From Rhizobium sp. Root1203 (GTDB lineage Bacteria; Pseudomonadota; Alphaproteobacteria; Rhizobiales; Rhizobiaceae), in contig NZ_LMCW01000006.1 of NCBI RefSeq assembly GCF_001424945.1, positions 2,803 to 66,802 of the forward strand: a stretch of DNA of 64,000 bases, given 5' to 3'. Of this stretch, positions 1 through 8,467 are shown in pieces. Made by a program: the position numbers and the translations under genes. The notes below the pieces were generated by a model. It worked only from the letters and a program-made list of their open reading frames with translations, was not told the origin of the DNA and ran no database searches. Position 1 is the stretch's first letter; every line of letters begins with the position of its first letter.

Positions 1-95
1 CTCTCAGACCTGGAATTAATCCCAGCACTAATGCTGGTTCTAATGCCAGAACATCGCTCAACTGGCTCGTTCAGCAAAATCCGTTCGCCGGACGC

Positions 96-311
96 TCACT
101 TTAGAAGGCTAGCGCGAATGAAATCAAATTTTGTGAAGATATTGGAAAGGCTTGCTTTCGGTCCCGCCTCGACGGTGAACTGTAAGGTAGATCTCCGGAG
201 AAAATCTTGAACCTCAAGGGAGGAAAAACCTCCTTCCTGATAGTATTCCATAATCCGCTTAAGCAAAAATTCCGGCGAGAAATTTGAATCAAATATAATG
301 CTGTCGTGCAA
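96..311 (-). CDS. Hypothetical short protein, doubtful
   Basis: This is a 71-residue frame with a TTG start. I do not recognise the product. It is low-GC compared with the rest of the window and rich in Phe, Leu and Ile, with no motif and no signal peptide. A GGAAGG purine run lies upstream but about 16 bases from the TTG, which is far for a ribosome binding site. A second, overlapping frame in the same direction starts at ATG 334 and is no better supported. The stretch lies at the outer side of the integrase in the accessory island, so a small island gene is possible. It may equally be chance. Confidence 0.2.
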   Translation of the reverse strand: MHDSIIFDSNFSPEFLLKRIMEYYQEGGFSSLEVQDFLRRSTLQFTVEAGPKASLSNIFTKFDFIRASLLK

Positions 312-654
312 TGTAAGTAACGATATCCTTCCATTTTAGTCGTTAATTCTTTTTTGAGGCGAGTCTCTGTGTCGCGGCGTCGGCAACTTCGCGACGAACC
401 TCGGGATAGGTTCCGCGATATTCATATTCAAAGTCCGAGCAATTGTATCTCCTCTGTCAAAGCTTGTTTGTATCTTTGATAAAATATCGCAGCGTCATAA
501 TATTCATCCGATCGGAGCCGTGAGATCAGTACATTTAGTACGGAAAAATACATTTCTCGCTTTTTGGGAAGTCTAATAAGATCATAATAGTTTGAAGGCA
601 TGATAAGTTCCTCGAGGGAACTCTGTTAGAATGGCTTTCTACAGGTTCGCTGTT
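312..654. other. Intergenic, AT-rich, no gene seen
   Basis: No convincing coding frame, tRNA or repeat was seen between the small frame and the integrase stop codon. Composition is clearly more AT-rich than the core part of the window. I looked here for a copy of the tRNA-Arg 3' end, which would mark the other border of the island, and did not find one. Confidence 0.5.
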
Positions 655-1956
655 TCAGGGGGTCAGATTCAATGCGCGGGCGAGCTCATCTCTCTTGACG
701 GTGAGGGTATATCCTTTTCCATATCTTGCGCTCATCCCGCGTTCGGTGTGGCCCATGATTGAGTCTTGAATGCTGTCGGCGACCATGGCATCTCGCATGA
801 GGTCCTTTATCCGGTGTCGAAAGCTGTAAAATGTCTTGTTTGTGGCTCGCTTTATCAATTTGTTAGCGGCTGCACTTGCCGCTTCGCCGCCATTGTCGCG
901 CTTGTATCGCGGAAAGCCCTCGGGGAAGCGGGCCATCCAGGTTAAAGCATCACATAACAGTGGTACGTCACGATGCCGTGCTCCGCCACTTTTCACTTTT
1001 GTGCGATTTACGTTTGGTCGAATGCGGATGTGAGGAACAGGGTCTGCTAGGCAGATGTCCTCCTTCTCCATCAGAACTAGTTCCTTCGGAGTTGCGCCTG
1101 TATGCATTGCGATCTGGATGATTGCCTTTATCTCATCGTTTGCGTCAGACGAGTTCAAAACCTGGCGAATTGCCTCTATCTCATCCTCAGAAAATGGCGG
1201 TCGTTTACTTGGCTCAAGTTCCGCGATCTTCACCCCCACGAAGGGGTTGCTGAGGTTGGGATGGTGAACCTCGAAAACTCGTGAAAGAATTGACCTAAGC
1301 CTCATAATCTTGCGGTTGGCCGTCTCCGGTTTTATGATACCAGAGGTCACCTGCGCTATAAGGCGGTCGCGATAACGATAGGCTTCTTTTTTTGTTAAAG
1401 TCAGCACGTCGTGAACTGGCATGAACATCATGAAATCAGCGACGGCTTCTTCAATAGGGCGGACTTTTTTGTCGCGTTCCCGAGTGGAATACGACATCCA
1501 TCTGTCCTTTGAAAGATCGCTATAGATCTCAAAAGCAGCAGCGAACGTGAGAGTCTGCTTCGCAATCCCGGCAACAGCGGCGATCTCGTACTTTGACGGG
1601 TTCGCCAACTTTACGAGTGCCTCTAGGCCTGGGAGCAGCTCTTCAAACAGAGCCCGAGGATCAATGGGCTTCACCGAAAAATCGATCGGCCGATAGGCAA
1701 AATCCAGGCGTGAAGCGACTGCCGTGAGCTTTTCAAAGGCCGGGGATAAGTTCAGCTCATTGTCGCCCTCGAGGAGGGCTTCAAATTTCCGGTTGTGCTC
1801 GGCGCGGTGGATCAGGGCAATTTCAAGAGACTGCGTGCCTAATGAAACAACGTACGCCCCGGTGGAATAACGCTCTCTGACTGGCGCTGGGAAAACCCGC
1901 CTGTAATAGTATGTTCCGTTTCTGACAAATAAGTACTTTACGTTCATCCTTCTCAT
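655..1956 (-). CDS. Tyrosine recombinase / phage-type integrase (DUF6538-like N-terminus)
   Basis: This 433-residue site-specific recombinase probably moves the genomic island that ends at the tRNA-Arg gene. The N-terminus (about 1-60, with NGTYYYRRVFPA) resembles the DUF6538 segment found on many proteobacterial integrases. A helical core-binding region (about 150-240) and a C-terminal catalytic domain (about 255-433) follow. Visible catalytic residues are R380 in the YSFRH box, H403 in MGHTE, and the nucleophile Y412 in ARYGKGY, with normal H-to-Y spacing. Two positions are unusual. Box I reads TGATPKE, so Thr289 stands where the first catalytic Arg is expected, and box II has Tyr377 instead of His. 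ATG 1947 is an alternative start. The gene is divergent from the restriction operon, with a 329-base AT-rich gap between them. Confidence 0.88.
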   Translation of the reverse strand: MRRMNVKYLFVRNGTYYYRRVFPAPVRERYSTGAYVVSLGTQSLEIALIHRAEHNRKFEALLEGDNELNLSPAFEKLTAVASRLDFAYRPIDFSVKPIDPRALFEELLPGLEALVKLANPSKYEIAAVAGIAKQTLTFAAAFEIYSDLSKDRWMSYSTRERDKKVRPIEEAVADFMMFMPVHDVLTLTKKEAYRYRDRLIAQVTSGIIKPETANRKIMRLRSILSRVFEVHHPNLSNPFVGVKIAELEPSKRPPFSEDEIEAIRQVLNSSDANDEIKAIIQIAMHTGATPKELVLMEKEDICLADPVPHIRIRPNVNRTKVKSGGARHRDVPLLCDALTWMARFPEGFPRYKRDNGGEAASAAANKLIKRATNKTFYSFRHRIKDLMRDAMVADSIQDSIMGHTERGMSARYGKGYTLTVKRDELARALNLTP

Positions 1957-2285
1957 CTCGGTTTATCGGAGTTTTGTTCTATCAAATGTCTCGATCCGAG
2001 TCAACATAGTTGTCAAAAAATCTTTATAAAACAATTGTTTAATCTAATTCTTATAATCGAAAAAAATCCGAGCCTGTTTATGGAAATTGGAGGCACGCGC
2101 TGAATGTCCTCTTGCACAGGATCTGACGTTTCACCGCGCCGCTTAAGGTGAGTCTCGTGATCTCCCTACCTTTTTCCGGAAGAATGGCGCCCATTGTAAG
2201 CTTCACTTGTAGCGATTTCAAAAATCCCTAAGGTTGCGGCGTTACATCGGAAGAACATCTGGTTGGGGCGGCGAGAGATACTGGA
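1957..2285. other. Intergenic region between divergent integrase and hsdR
   Basis: This 329-base gap is strikingly AT-rich around 2000-2070 and must hold the promoters for the integrase (leftward) and the restriction operon (rightward). TATAAA and TATAAT hexamers occur near 2021 and 2052, but neither is paired with a well-spaced -35 box, so I do not call a promoter. No coding frame was accepted here. Confidence 0.45.
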
Positions 2286-4730
2286 ATGGACATGCGCTCT
2301 TTGACGGAACGCGATATCTGCACGAAGTTCATCCTGCCGGCCGTCAAGCAGGCCGGCTGGGATATGATGCTGCAGGTCCGCGAAGAGGTCTTCTTCACCA
2401 AGGGACGCATTAGCGTACGTGGCAGGCTGGTTGCTCGCGGCAATGCCAAGAAGGCGGACGTCGTCCTCTACTACAAGCCCAATATCCCGATTGCGCTCAT
2501 CGAGGCGAAGGACAACAGCCATGCCGTGGGCGATGGCCTGCAGCAGGGGCTGGACTACGCCGAAACGCTGGCAATCCCTTTTGTCTTTGCCTCGAATGGC
2601 GATGGCTTCGTGTTTCATGATCGCACCGGCCTGCGGGACGTGAAAGAGGAAAGTCTCCGGCTCGACCAGTTCCCGTCGCCAGACGAGCTTTGGCGGCTCT
2701 ACAGCCGATGGAAGGGCCTGGATACCTCTGGAAAGGTTTTGGTGCTACAGGACTATTATGATGACGGCAGTGGCAAGGCTCCGCGCTATTATCAGGTCAA
2801 TGCCGTCAACACTGCCATCGAAGCCATCGCAAAGGGGCAGGATCGCGTCCTGCTGGTCATGGCAACCGGGACCGGCAAGACTTACACGGCATTCCAGATC
2901 ATCTGGCGTCTCTGGAAGGCCGGGCGCAAGAAACGCATTCTGTTCTTGGCGGATCGCAACGTGCTCATCGACCAGACCATGGTAAATGACTTTCGCCCCT
3001 TCGGCGGTGCGATGGCAAAGCTGTCGAGCAAGTCGAAGACGATCGAGCGTTCGGATGGAACTGAAGTAGATGTGCCGCTGGCGCTGGACCGAAAGCGCCG
3101 CATCGACACCTCTTTTGAAATCTATCTCGGCCTCTATCAGGCCATCACCGGTCCAGAGGAACGGCAAAAACTGTTTCGGGAATTCTCGCGTGATTTCTTC
3201 GATCTGATCGTCATCGACGAGTGCCACCGCGGCAGTGCTGCGGAAGATTCCGCCTGGCGTGAAATCCTCGAATATTTTTCCTCGGCCAGCCAGATTGGTT
3301 TGACGGCGACGCCGAAGGAGACGGAATATGTGTCCAATACCGCCTATTTCGGCGAGCCAGTGTTCACCTATTCCCTCAAACAGGGCATTAGCGACGGCTT
3401 TCTCGCGCCTTACAAGGTGATCAAGGTTCATATCGACCGCGATGTCGAAGGGTATCGGCCGGAAAATGGCCAGCTTGACCGTGACGGCGAGGAAGTCGAT
3501 GACCGCATCTACAATGCCAAGGATTTCGACCGAACCCTGGTGCTGGACGACCGAACCAAGCTGGTTTCTGCCAAGGTGACCGAATTCCTGAAGGAGAGCG
3601 GCGACCGATACCAGAAGACGATTGTCTTCTGCGTCGACGAGGAACATGCCGCCCGCATGCGCCAGGCTCTCATCAACAACAACAAGGACCTCTGCGACGA
3701 GAACGCCCGTTATGTCATGCGCATCACCGGCAGCGATGCGCTCGGCCAAGCGCAGATCGGCAATTTCATTGATCCGGAATCGCGATACCCCGTAATAGTC
3801 ACGACATCGCGTCTGCTGTCCACCGGCGTCGATGCCCAGACCTGCCGCCTCATCGTGCTGGATCGCGCCGTAGGCTCGATGACCGAGTTCAAACAGATCG
3901 TCGGCCGCGGCACGCGCGTCCATGAGGATACGCAGAAATTTTACTTCACCCTCATGGATTTCCGCGGCGCGACCAACCATTTCGCCGATCCCGAATTCGA
4001 TGGCGATCCGGTACAGATTTACGTGGCGGGCGAGGATGATCCCATCACCCCGCCGGAGGTGGAGCCTCCCGGCGTCGAAGGCAACGGCCAGGACGGTTAC
4101 ACCACCGAGCGACCGACCACCGGTGGCGAGGACGTGACGTTTCCGGGCGGCGGTGGTGAACGCCAGAAAAAGGTCTATGTCGACGGCATCAGCGCGCGTG
4201 TGGTGGCCGAGCGTGTCGAATACCTTGATGCCAATGGCAAGCTCGTCACCGAAAGCCTGCGCGACTTCACCAAGGCGGTGCTGCTTCGGCATTTCGCCAG
4301 TCTCGACGACTTCCTGAAGCGCTGGAAATCGGAAGAGCGCAAGGACGCGCTGGTGAAGGAATTGGCGGCCGAGGGCCTTCCGCTGGGTATGGTTGCCAAG
4401 GAACTCGGCATCGACCTCGATCCCTTCGATCTCGTCTGCCATATCGCCTTTGATCGAAAGCCGCTGACGAGGCAAGAGCGCGCCGACAATGTGAAGAAGC
4501 GCGACGTCTTTGCCCGCTACGAGGGTAAGGCCCGCGCCGTGCTGGACGTCTTGCTGTCCAAGTATGCCGATGAGGGCGTCTTGAATCTCGACGATACAAA
4601 TGTGCTACGCATCCCTCCAGCAAACACACTTGGCACGCCTGTTGAGCTTGTGCGGGCCTTTGGCGGCAAGACGGCCTTCGAGCAAGCAGTGCGAGACGTA
4701 CAAATCGAACTCTATCCCGAGCTCGCTTGA
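2286..4730 (+). CDS. hsdR: Type I restriction endonuclease subunit R
   Basis: HsdR is the translocating and cutting subunit of a type I restriction-modification complex of the EcoEI-like family. It cleaves unmodified foreign DNA after ATP-driven translocation. The N-terminal nuclease domain (about 1-120) shows the D...ExK pattern in KKADVVLYY and ALIEAKD. The SF2 helicase core has Walker A ATGTGKT (K198), the DECH box at 311-314, motif III TATPKE, and the late motif VGRGTR. The C-terminal 230 residues would contact HsdM. At 814 residues the length is typical. The ATG at 2286 is the first of two in-frame ATGs. The stop codon overlaps or abuts the next gene, so the operon is tightly coupled. 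Confidence 0.96.
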   Translation: MDMRSLTERDICTKFILPAVKQAGWDMMLQVREEVFFTKGRISVRGRLVARGNAKKADVVLYYKPNIPIALIEAKDNSHAVGDGLQQGLDYAETLAIPFVFASNGDGFVFHDRTGLRDVKEESLRLDQFPSPDELWRLYSRWKGLDTSGKVLVLQDYYDDGSGKAPRYYQVNAVNTAIEAIAKGQDRVLLVMATGTGKTYTAFQIIWRLWKAGRKKRILFLADRNVLIDQTMVNDFRPFGGAMAKLSSKSKTIERSDGTEVDVPLALDRKRRIDTSFEIYLGLYQAITGPEERQKLFREFSRDFFDLIVIDECHRGSAAEDSAWREILEYFSSASQIGLTATPKETEYVSNTAYFGEPVFTYSLKQGISDGFLAPYKVIKVHIDRDVEGYRPENGQLDRDGEEVDDRIYNAKDFDRTLVLDDRTKLVSAKVTEFLKESGDRYQKTIVFCVDEEHAARMRQALINNNKDLCDENARYVMRITGSDALGQAQIGNFIDPESRYPVIVTTSRLLSTGVDAQTCRLIVLDRAVGSMTEFKQIVGRGTRVHEDTQKFYFTLMDFRGATNHFADPEFDGDPVQIYVAGEDDPITPPEVEPPGVEGNGQDGYTTERPTTGGEDVTFPGGGGERQKKVYVDGISARVVAERVEYLDANGKLVTESLRDFTKAVLLRHFASLDDFLKRWKSEERKDALVKELAAEGLPLGMVAKELGIDLDPFDLVCHIAFDRKPLTRQERADNVKKRDVFARYEGKARAVLDVLLSKYADEGVLNLDDTNVLRIPPANTLGTPVELVRAFGGKTAFEQAVRDVQIELYPELA

Positions 4731-4732
4731 AC

Positions 4733-5332
4733 ATGCCGGTCCTTGAACATCATAGCGGGCTCGTGGTCTACCGAGTGAGCCTCGACCCTCGGGAGGTCTC
4801 CCACCTCTTGCAAGAACACAGATTGAGGTACCCGGGGTGTTGCGATCTTGAAGGGCAAGCTAGGCAACTGAAGGAAAAAAACTTTCAACCTGATGCCTGC
4901 CTACACTTCGTTGAGCAGGTCTATCGCTGGTCAAAATCAGTTCGAAACTTGTCGCAGGTTCTCAATGCGGGGCCTGACGAAATCGCGTCAAGACTGAGAG
5001 CGGCAATGAAGCAAATCGATGCAGGGGAAGAGACGAAAGCTGTCGAAACGCTTGCAGGAATTCCTCATATAGGAATCTCTTACGCCTCGAAGATCGCTCG
5101 ATTCCTCCATCCCGCCAGATGCGTCATTCTCGATAGTATAATACGGGAGCATATCGGATACCCGGACGACATTTGGGGATACGAAGCGTTCCTTCGAGAC
5201 TGCAAAGATGCTGTCCACATGCTAAAAGCGTCTCCTAGCCTTAATCCTGAATGTCGGGAGCGCTTACGCGTCTGCGACGTCGAGGCCGCACTTTTCATGA
5301 ATGCCAGAAAGAACAGAAATGTCAGTCCGTAA
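4733..5332 (+). CDS. Helix-hairpin-helix protein, DNA-glycosylase-like, inside the RM operon
   Basis: This 199-residue protein has no confident family name. Residues about 105-145 (LAGIPHIGISYASKIARF then ILDSIIREHIGY) look like the helix-hairpin-helix plus following Asp of HhH-GPD DNA glycosylases. A Lys lies in the hairpin helix and an Asp about 13 residues later, the spacing of the catalytic K/D pair. No iron-sulfur cysteine cluster is seen. The gene lies between hsdR and hsdM. ATG 4733 follows the hsdR stop by two bases; a TTG at 4727 overlapping that stop is an alternative. The 3' end overlaps hsdM by 14 bases, so it is cotranslated with the system. A role in base sensing or excision linked to restriction is inference only. 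Confidence 0.75.
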   Translation: MPVLEHHSGLVVYRVSLDPREVSHLLQEHRLRYPGCCDLEGQARQLKEKNFQPDACLHFVEQVYRWSKSVRNLSQVLNAGPDEIASRLRAAMKQIDAGEETKAVETLAGIPHIGISYASKIARFLHPARCVILDSIIREHIGYPDDIWGYEAFLRDCKDAVHMLKASPSLNPECRERLRVCDVEAALFMNARKNRNVSP

Positions 5333-6773
5333 CACCGTCAAATCCATCCAGGATATCATGCGCCAGGATGCCGGCGTTGATGGCGATGCCCAGCGCATCA
5401 GCCAGCTCTGCTGGATGTTTTTCCTCAAGATCATGGACGATCAGGACCAGGAACTGGAGCTGACCCACGACAATTATGTCTCGCCGATTCCGGAGAAATT
5501 CCAATGGCGCAACTGGGCGGCAGACCCGGAAGGTATCACCGGCGAGGCGCTGCTGAACTTCGTCAATAGCGAGCTGTTCCCGGCGCTGAAAACGGTGCCG
5601 GTCTCGGCGCAGCCGGGGGATCGCCGCCGTGTGGTGCGCGACCTGTTCGAGGATGCCTATAACTATATGAAGTCCGGCCAGCTGATCCGCCAAGTGGTCA
5701 ACAAGATCAGCGACGTCGATTTCAACAGCCTGACGGAACGCCAGCATTTTGGCGAAATCTACGAACAGATTTTGAACGACCTGCAATCGGCCGGCAATGC
5801 AGGCGAATATTACACCCCGCGCGCTCTGACCGCCTTCATGGTGGAACGCATCGATCCGAAGCCGGGCCAAGTCCTGTTTGATCCCGCCTGCGGCACCGGC
5901 GGTTTTTTGACTTGCGCCATCCGCCACATGGAAAAGCACCATGTGCGCACGCCGGACCAGCGGGAGAAAATGCAGGCGGGCCTGCGCGCCGTGGAAAAGA
6001 AGCCGCTGCCGCATATGCTCTGCGTCACCAACATGCTGCTGCACGGCATTGAGGACCCGAGTTTCGTGCGCCACGACAACACGCTCGCCCGCCCGCTGAT
6101 CTCTTGGGGCAAGGATGAGCGCGTTGATATCGTGCTGACCAACCCGCCCTTTGGCGGGCGCGAAGAAGACGGCATCGAAAACAACTTTCCGACTTTCCGC
6201 ACCAAGGAAACGGCGGACCTGTTCCTTGCGCTGATCGTGCGCCTGCTGAAGGATGGCGGTCGCGCCGCCGTGGTCCTGCCGGATGGCTCGCTGTTTGGCG
6301 AAGGCATCAAGACGCGGCTGAAGGAACATCTCTTGGAGGAATGCAACCTCCACACCATCGTGCGCCTGCCCAATTCCGTCTTCAAGCCCTATGCCTCGAT
6401 CGGCACGAACCTGCTGTTTTTCGAGAAGGGCACGCCGACCAAAGACATCTGGTACTGGGAACACCGCGTGCCGGAGGGCCAGAAGGCCTATTCCATGACC
6501 AAGCCGATCCGCCAGGAGCATATGCAGAATTGCGTGGACTGGTGGGGCGGCAAGGAACGCACGGGTCGCGAGGAAGGCCCGCAGGCCTGGCGCGTGACCT
6601 TGGACGAGGTGAAGGCACGCGGCTACAATCTGGACTTCAAGAACCCGCACACAGTGGTGGATGACCATGGCGACCCGGAACTGCTGCTGGAAGAGCTGAC
6701 GGTTGCCGAAACCAATTCGGCCCGCCTGCGCGACCAGCTGAAGAGCATTCTGGCAGAGGCGCTTGCCCGATGA
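5319..6773 (+). CDS. hsdM: Type I DNA methyltransferase subunit M
   Basis: HsdM is the N6-adenine methyltransferase subunit that modifies host DNA and forms M2S1 with HsdS. The N-terminal helical domain (SVRNTVKSIQDIMRQDAG onward) is typical of the family. The SAM-binding motif FDPACGTGG is at 187-195 and the catalytic NPPF at 275-278. I chose ATG 5319 because family members begin with MSVR; the frame also opens further upstream at ATG 5301. The start lies inside the end of the preceding helix-hairpin-helix gene. The stop overlaps the hsdS start as ATGA, implying translational coupling. Confidence 0.96.
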   Translation: MSVRNTVKSIQDIMRQDAGVDGDAQRISQLCWMFFLKIMDDQDQELELTHDNYVSPIPEKFQWRNWAADPEGITGEALLNFVNSELFPALKTVPVSAQPGDRRRVVRDLFEDAYNYMKSGQLIRQVVNKISDVDFNSLTERQHFGEIYEQILNDLQSAGNAGEYYTPRALTAFMVERIDPKPGQVLFDPACGTGGFLTCAIRHMEKHHVRTPDQREKMQAGLRAVEKKPLPHMLCVTNMLLHGIEDPSFVRHDNTLARPLISWGKDERVDIVLTNPPFGGREEDGIENNFPTFRTKETADLFLALIVRLLKDGGRAAVVLPDGSLFGEGIKTRLKEHLLEECNLHTIVRLPNSVFKPYASIGTNLLFFEKGTPTKDIWYWEHRVPEGQKAYSMTKPIRQEHMQNCVDWWGGKERTGREEGPQAWRVTLDEVKARGYNLDFKNPHTVVDDHGDPELLLEELTVAETNSARLRDQLKSILAEALAR

Positions 6774-8467
6774 ACGCGGAGCGCCTGTTGCAGCATTACG
6801 ACCGGATTGCCGATGCCCCGGATGCGATTGCCCGGCTGCGGCGGTTCATTCTCGATCTGGCGGTACGAGGCAAGCTCGTGCCGCAAGACCCGGAGGATGA
6901 GCCGGCACTGGAGCTGCTGAAGCGGATAGAGAAAGACAAAAATGCAAGAACGGTTTCCGCTCGTGACAGGCGCGCTGAGAAAATCGTACCGCTCTCTCCA
7001 GAAACGGAGCGATTTACAATTGCCGACAACTGGGTATGGGCCAGGTTCGGTGATGTTACCATTTCTCGAGATGGAGAACGTATACCGGTGTCGCGGGATG
7101 AACGCGAGCAACGGGGGAAAAAATACGACTACTATGGAGCGTCTGGCGTCATAGACAAAATAGACGGCTATCTGTTCGACAAGCCCCTTCTCTTAATCGG
7201 AGAAGATGGGGCCAACCTCATCAATCGTTCGACTCCAATCGCCTTCATAGCTCGCGGAAGGTACTGGGTGAACAATCATGCGCACGTTCTTGATGGACTA
7301 TCCGAAGAGCTTTTGCGGTACTTAGAGTTGTTCGTCAACGCGATCGATCTGAAGCCATACGTGACTGGCACGGCGCAGCCGAAGATGAATCAGGCAAAGA
7401 TGAACGGTATTCCTGTGGCCCTCCCGCCGCTCGCCGAACAACACCGCATTGTCGCCAAGGTCGATGAACTGATGGCGTTATGCGACGAGCTGGACGCGGC
7501 GCGAACGGAGCGGGAGGCGAAGCGGGACCGGCTGGCGGCGGCAAGCCTCGCCCGCCTCAACACGCCCGACCCGGAAACCATCCGCAACGACGCCTGCTTC
7601 GCCCTGGATGCCCTGGATGCGCTCACCGCCCGGCGGGACCAGATCAAGCAGCTGCGCCAGACCATCCTCAACCTCGCCGTCCGCGGCAAGCTCGTGCCGC
7701 AGGACCCAGCGGATGAGCCGGCGGTTGAATTGTTGGATCGTATCTCCGTGGAAAGGGCCGTGCGTGCGAGAAAGGGAGCTATACCTAAGCCAAAAGCCAC
7801 AAACAGAGACGTTGCTCGTTTATCGGAAGGCCTTCCGACGGGCTGGTTTCCGGTCGCCCTTGGCGACGTTTGTGATCTTGTGACGAGCGGTTCACGCGGG
7901 TGGGGCGAATACTATGCCGTTTCAGGTCCCGGATTTATAAGGGCGCAGAACATTCGTTTTGGTCGGATGCGCCTTGATGACCTGGCCTTTGTGCAGCCAC
8001 CATCAAACTCTGAAGGTAGTCGCACACAAGTCTATAGGAATGACCTTCTCATCGTCATCACGGGGGCCGGGGTCACAAACCCAGCTCTACTGGAAGAAGA
8101 CTTAGGGGAGGCTTATGTCAGCCAGCACGTCGGCCTTGTTCGACCCAGCGATGCCAGTCTTTCTCCGTGGTTGCTTCTGTGCCTGATGGCAGATGCGGGA
8201 GGCCGAGGTGAACTTGTGGAGTGTGCCTACGGAGCAGGAAAACCGGGACTCAACCTAGATAACATTAGGTCGCTCTCTGTACCCCTCCCACCGCTGGTCG
8301 AACAACACCTTATCGTCGCCAAGGTCGATCAACTCATGGCGCTGTGCGACCAAGTGGAAGCAAGCCTGACGAGCACCGACGAGACGCGTAAAAAACTGCT
8401 CGACGCGCTGCTGGCCGAGGCTCTTGTGCCGTTGAATGGCATTGCACTTCAGGAGGCGGCGGAATGA
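6770..8467 (+). CDS. hsdS: Type I specificity subunit S
   Basis: HsdS decides which bipartite sequence is methylated or cut. The 565-residue protein has the expected two-fold architecture. A conserved helix near residues 25-50 (LAVRGKLVPQDPEDEP) is repeated near 300-325 (LAVRGKLVPQDPADEP). Each is followed by a target recognition domain, about 75-215 and 350-505. Each domain is closed by a coiled-coil segment, EQHRIVAKVDELMALCDE and EQHLIVAKVDQLMALCDQ. The recognition domains are visibly more AT-rich than the repeats, as expected for exchangeable cassettes. The start overlaps the hsdM stop (ATGA), and the stop overlaps the next gene in the same way. The recognition sequence cannot be read from the protein by eye. 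Confidence 0.96.
   Translation: MNAERLLQHYDRIADAPDAIARLRRFILDLAVRGKLVPQDPEDEPALELLKRIEKDKNARTVSARDRRAEKIVPLSPETERFTIADNWVWARFGDVTISRDGERIPVSRDEREQRGKKYDYYGASGVIDKIDGYLFDKPLLLIGEDGANLINRSTPIAFIARGRYWVNNHAHVLDGLSEELLRYLELFVNAIDLKPYVTGTAQPKMNQAKMNGIPVALPPLAEQHRIVAKVDELMALCDELDAARTEREAKRDRLAAASLARLNTPDPETIRNDACFALDALDALTARRDQIKQLRQTILNLAVRGKLVPQDPADEPAVELLDRISVERAVRARKGAIPKPKATNRDVARLSEGLPTGWFPVALGDVCDLVTSGSRGWGEYYAVSGPGFIRAQNIRFGRMRLDDLAFVQPPSNSEGSRTQVYRNDLLIVITGAGVTNPALLEEDLGEAYVSQHVGLVRPSDASLSPWLLLCLMADAGGRGELVECAYGAGKPGLNLDNIRSLSVPLPPLVEQHLIVAKVDQLMALCDQVEASLTSTDETRKKLLDALLAEALVPLNGIALQEAAE

Noticed and set aside
23..50. Possible hairpin CCAGCA-CTAA-TGCTGG near the left edge, tested as a tRNA remnant or att site
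   Set aside because: It does not match any part of the tRNA-Arg gene and has no T-run.
2745..4475. Long open frame (576 codons) antisense to hsdR
   Set aside because: It is a shadow of the GC-rich third positions of hsdR; no recognisable domain and no ribosome site.
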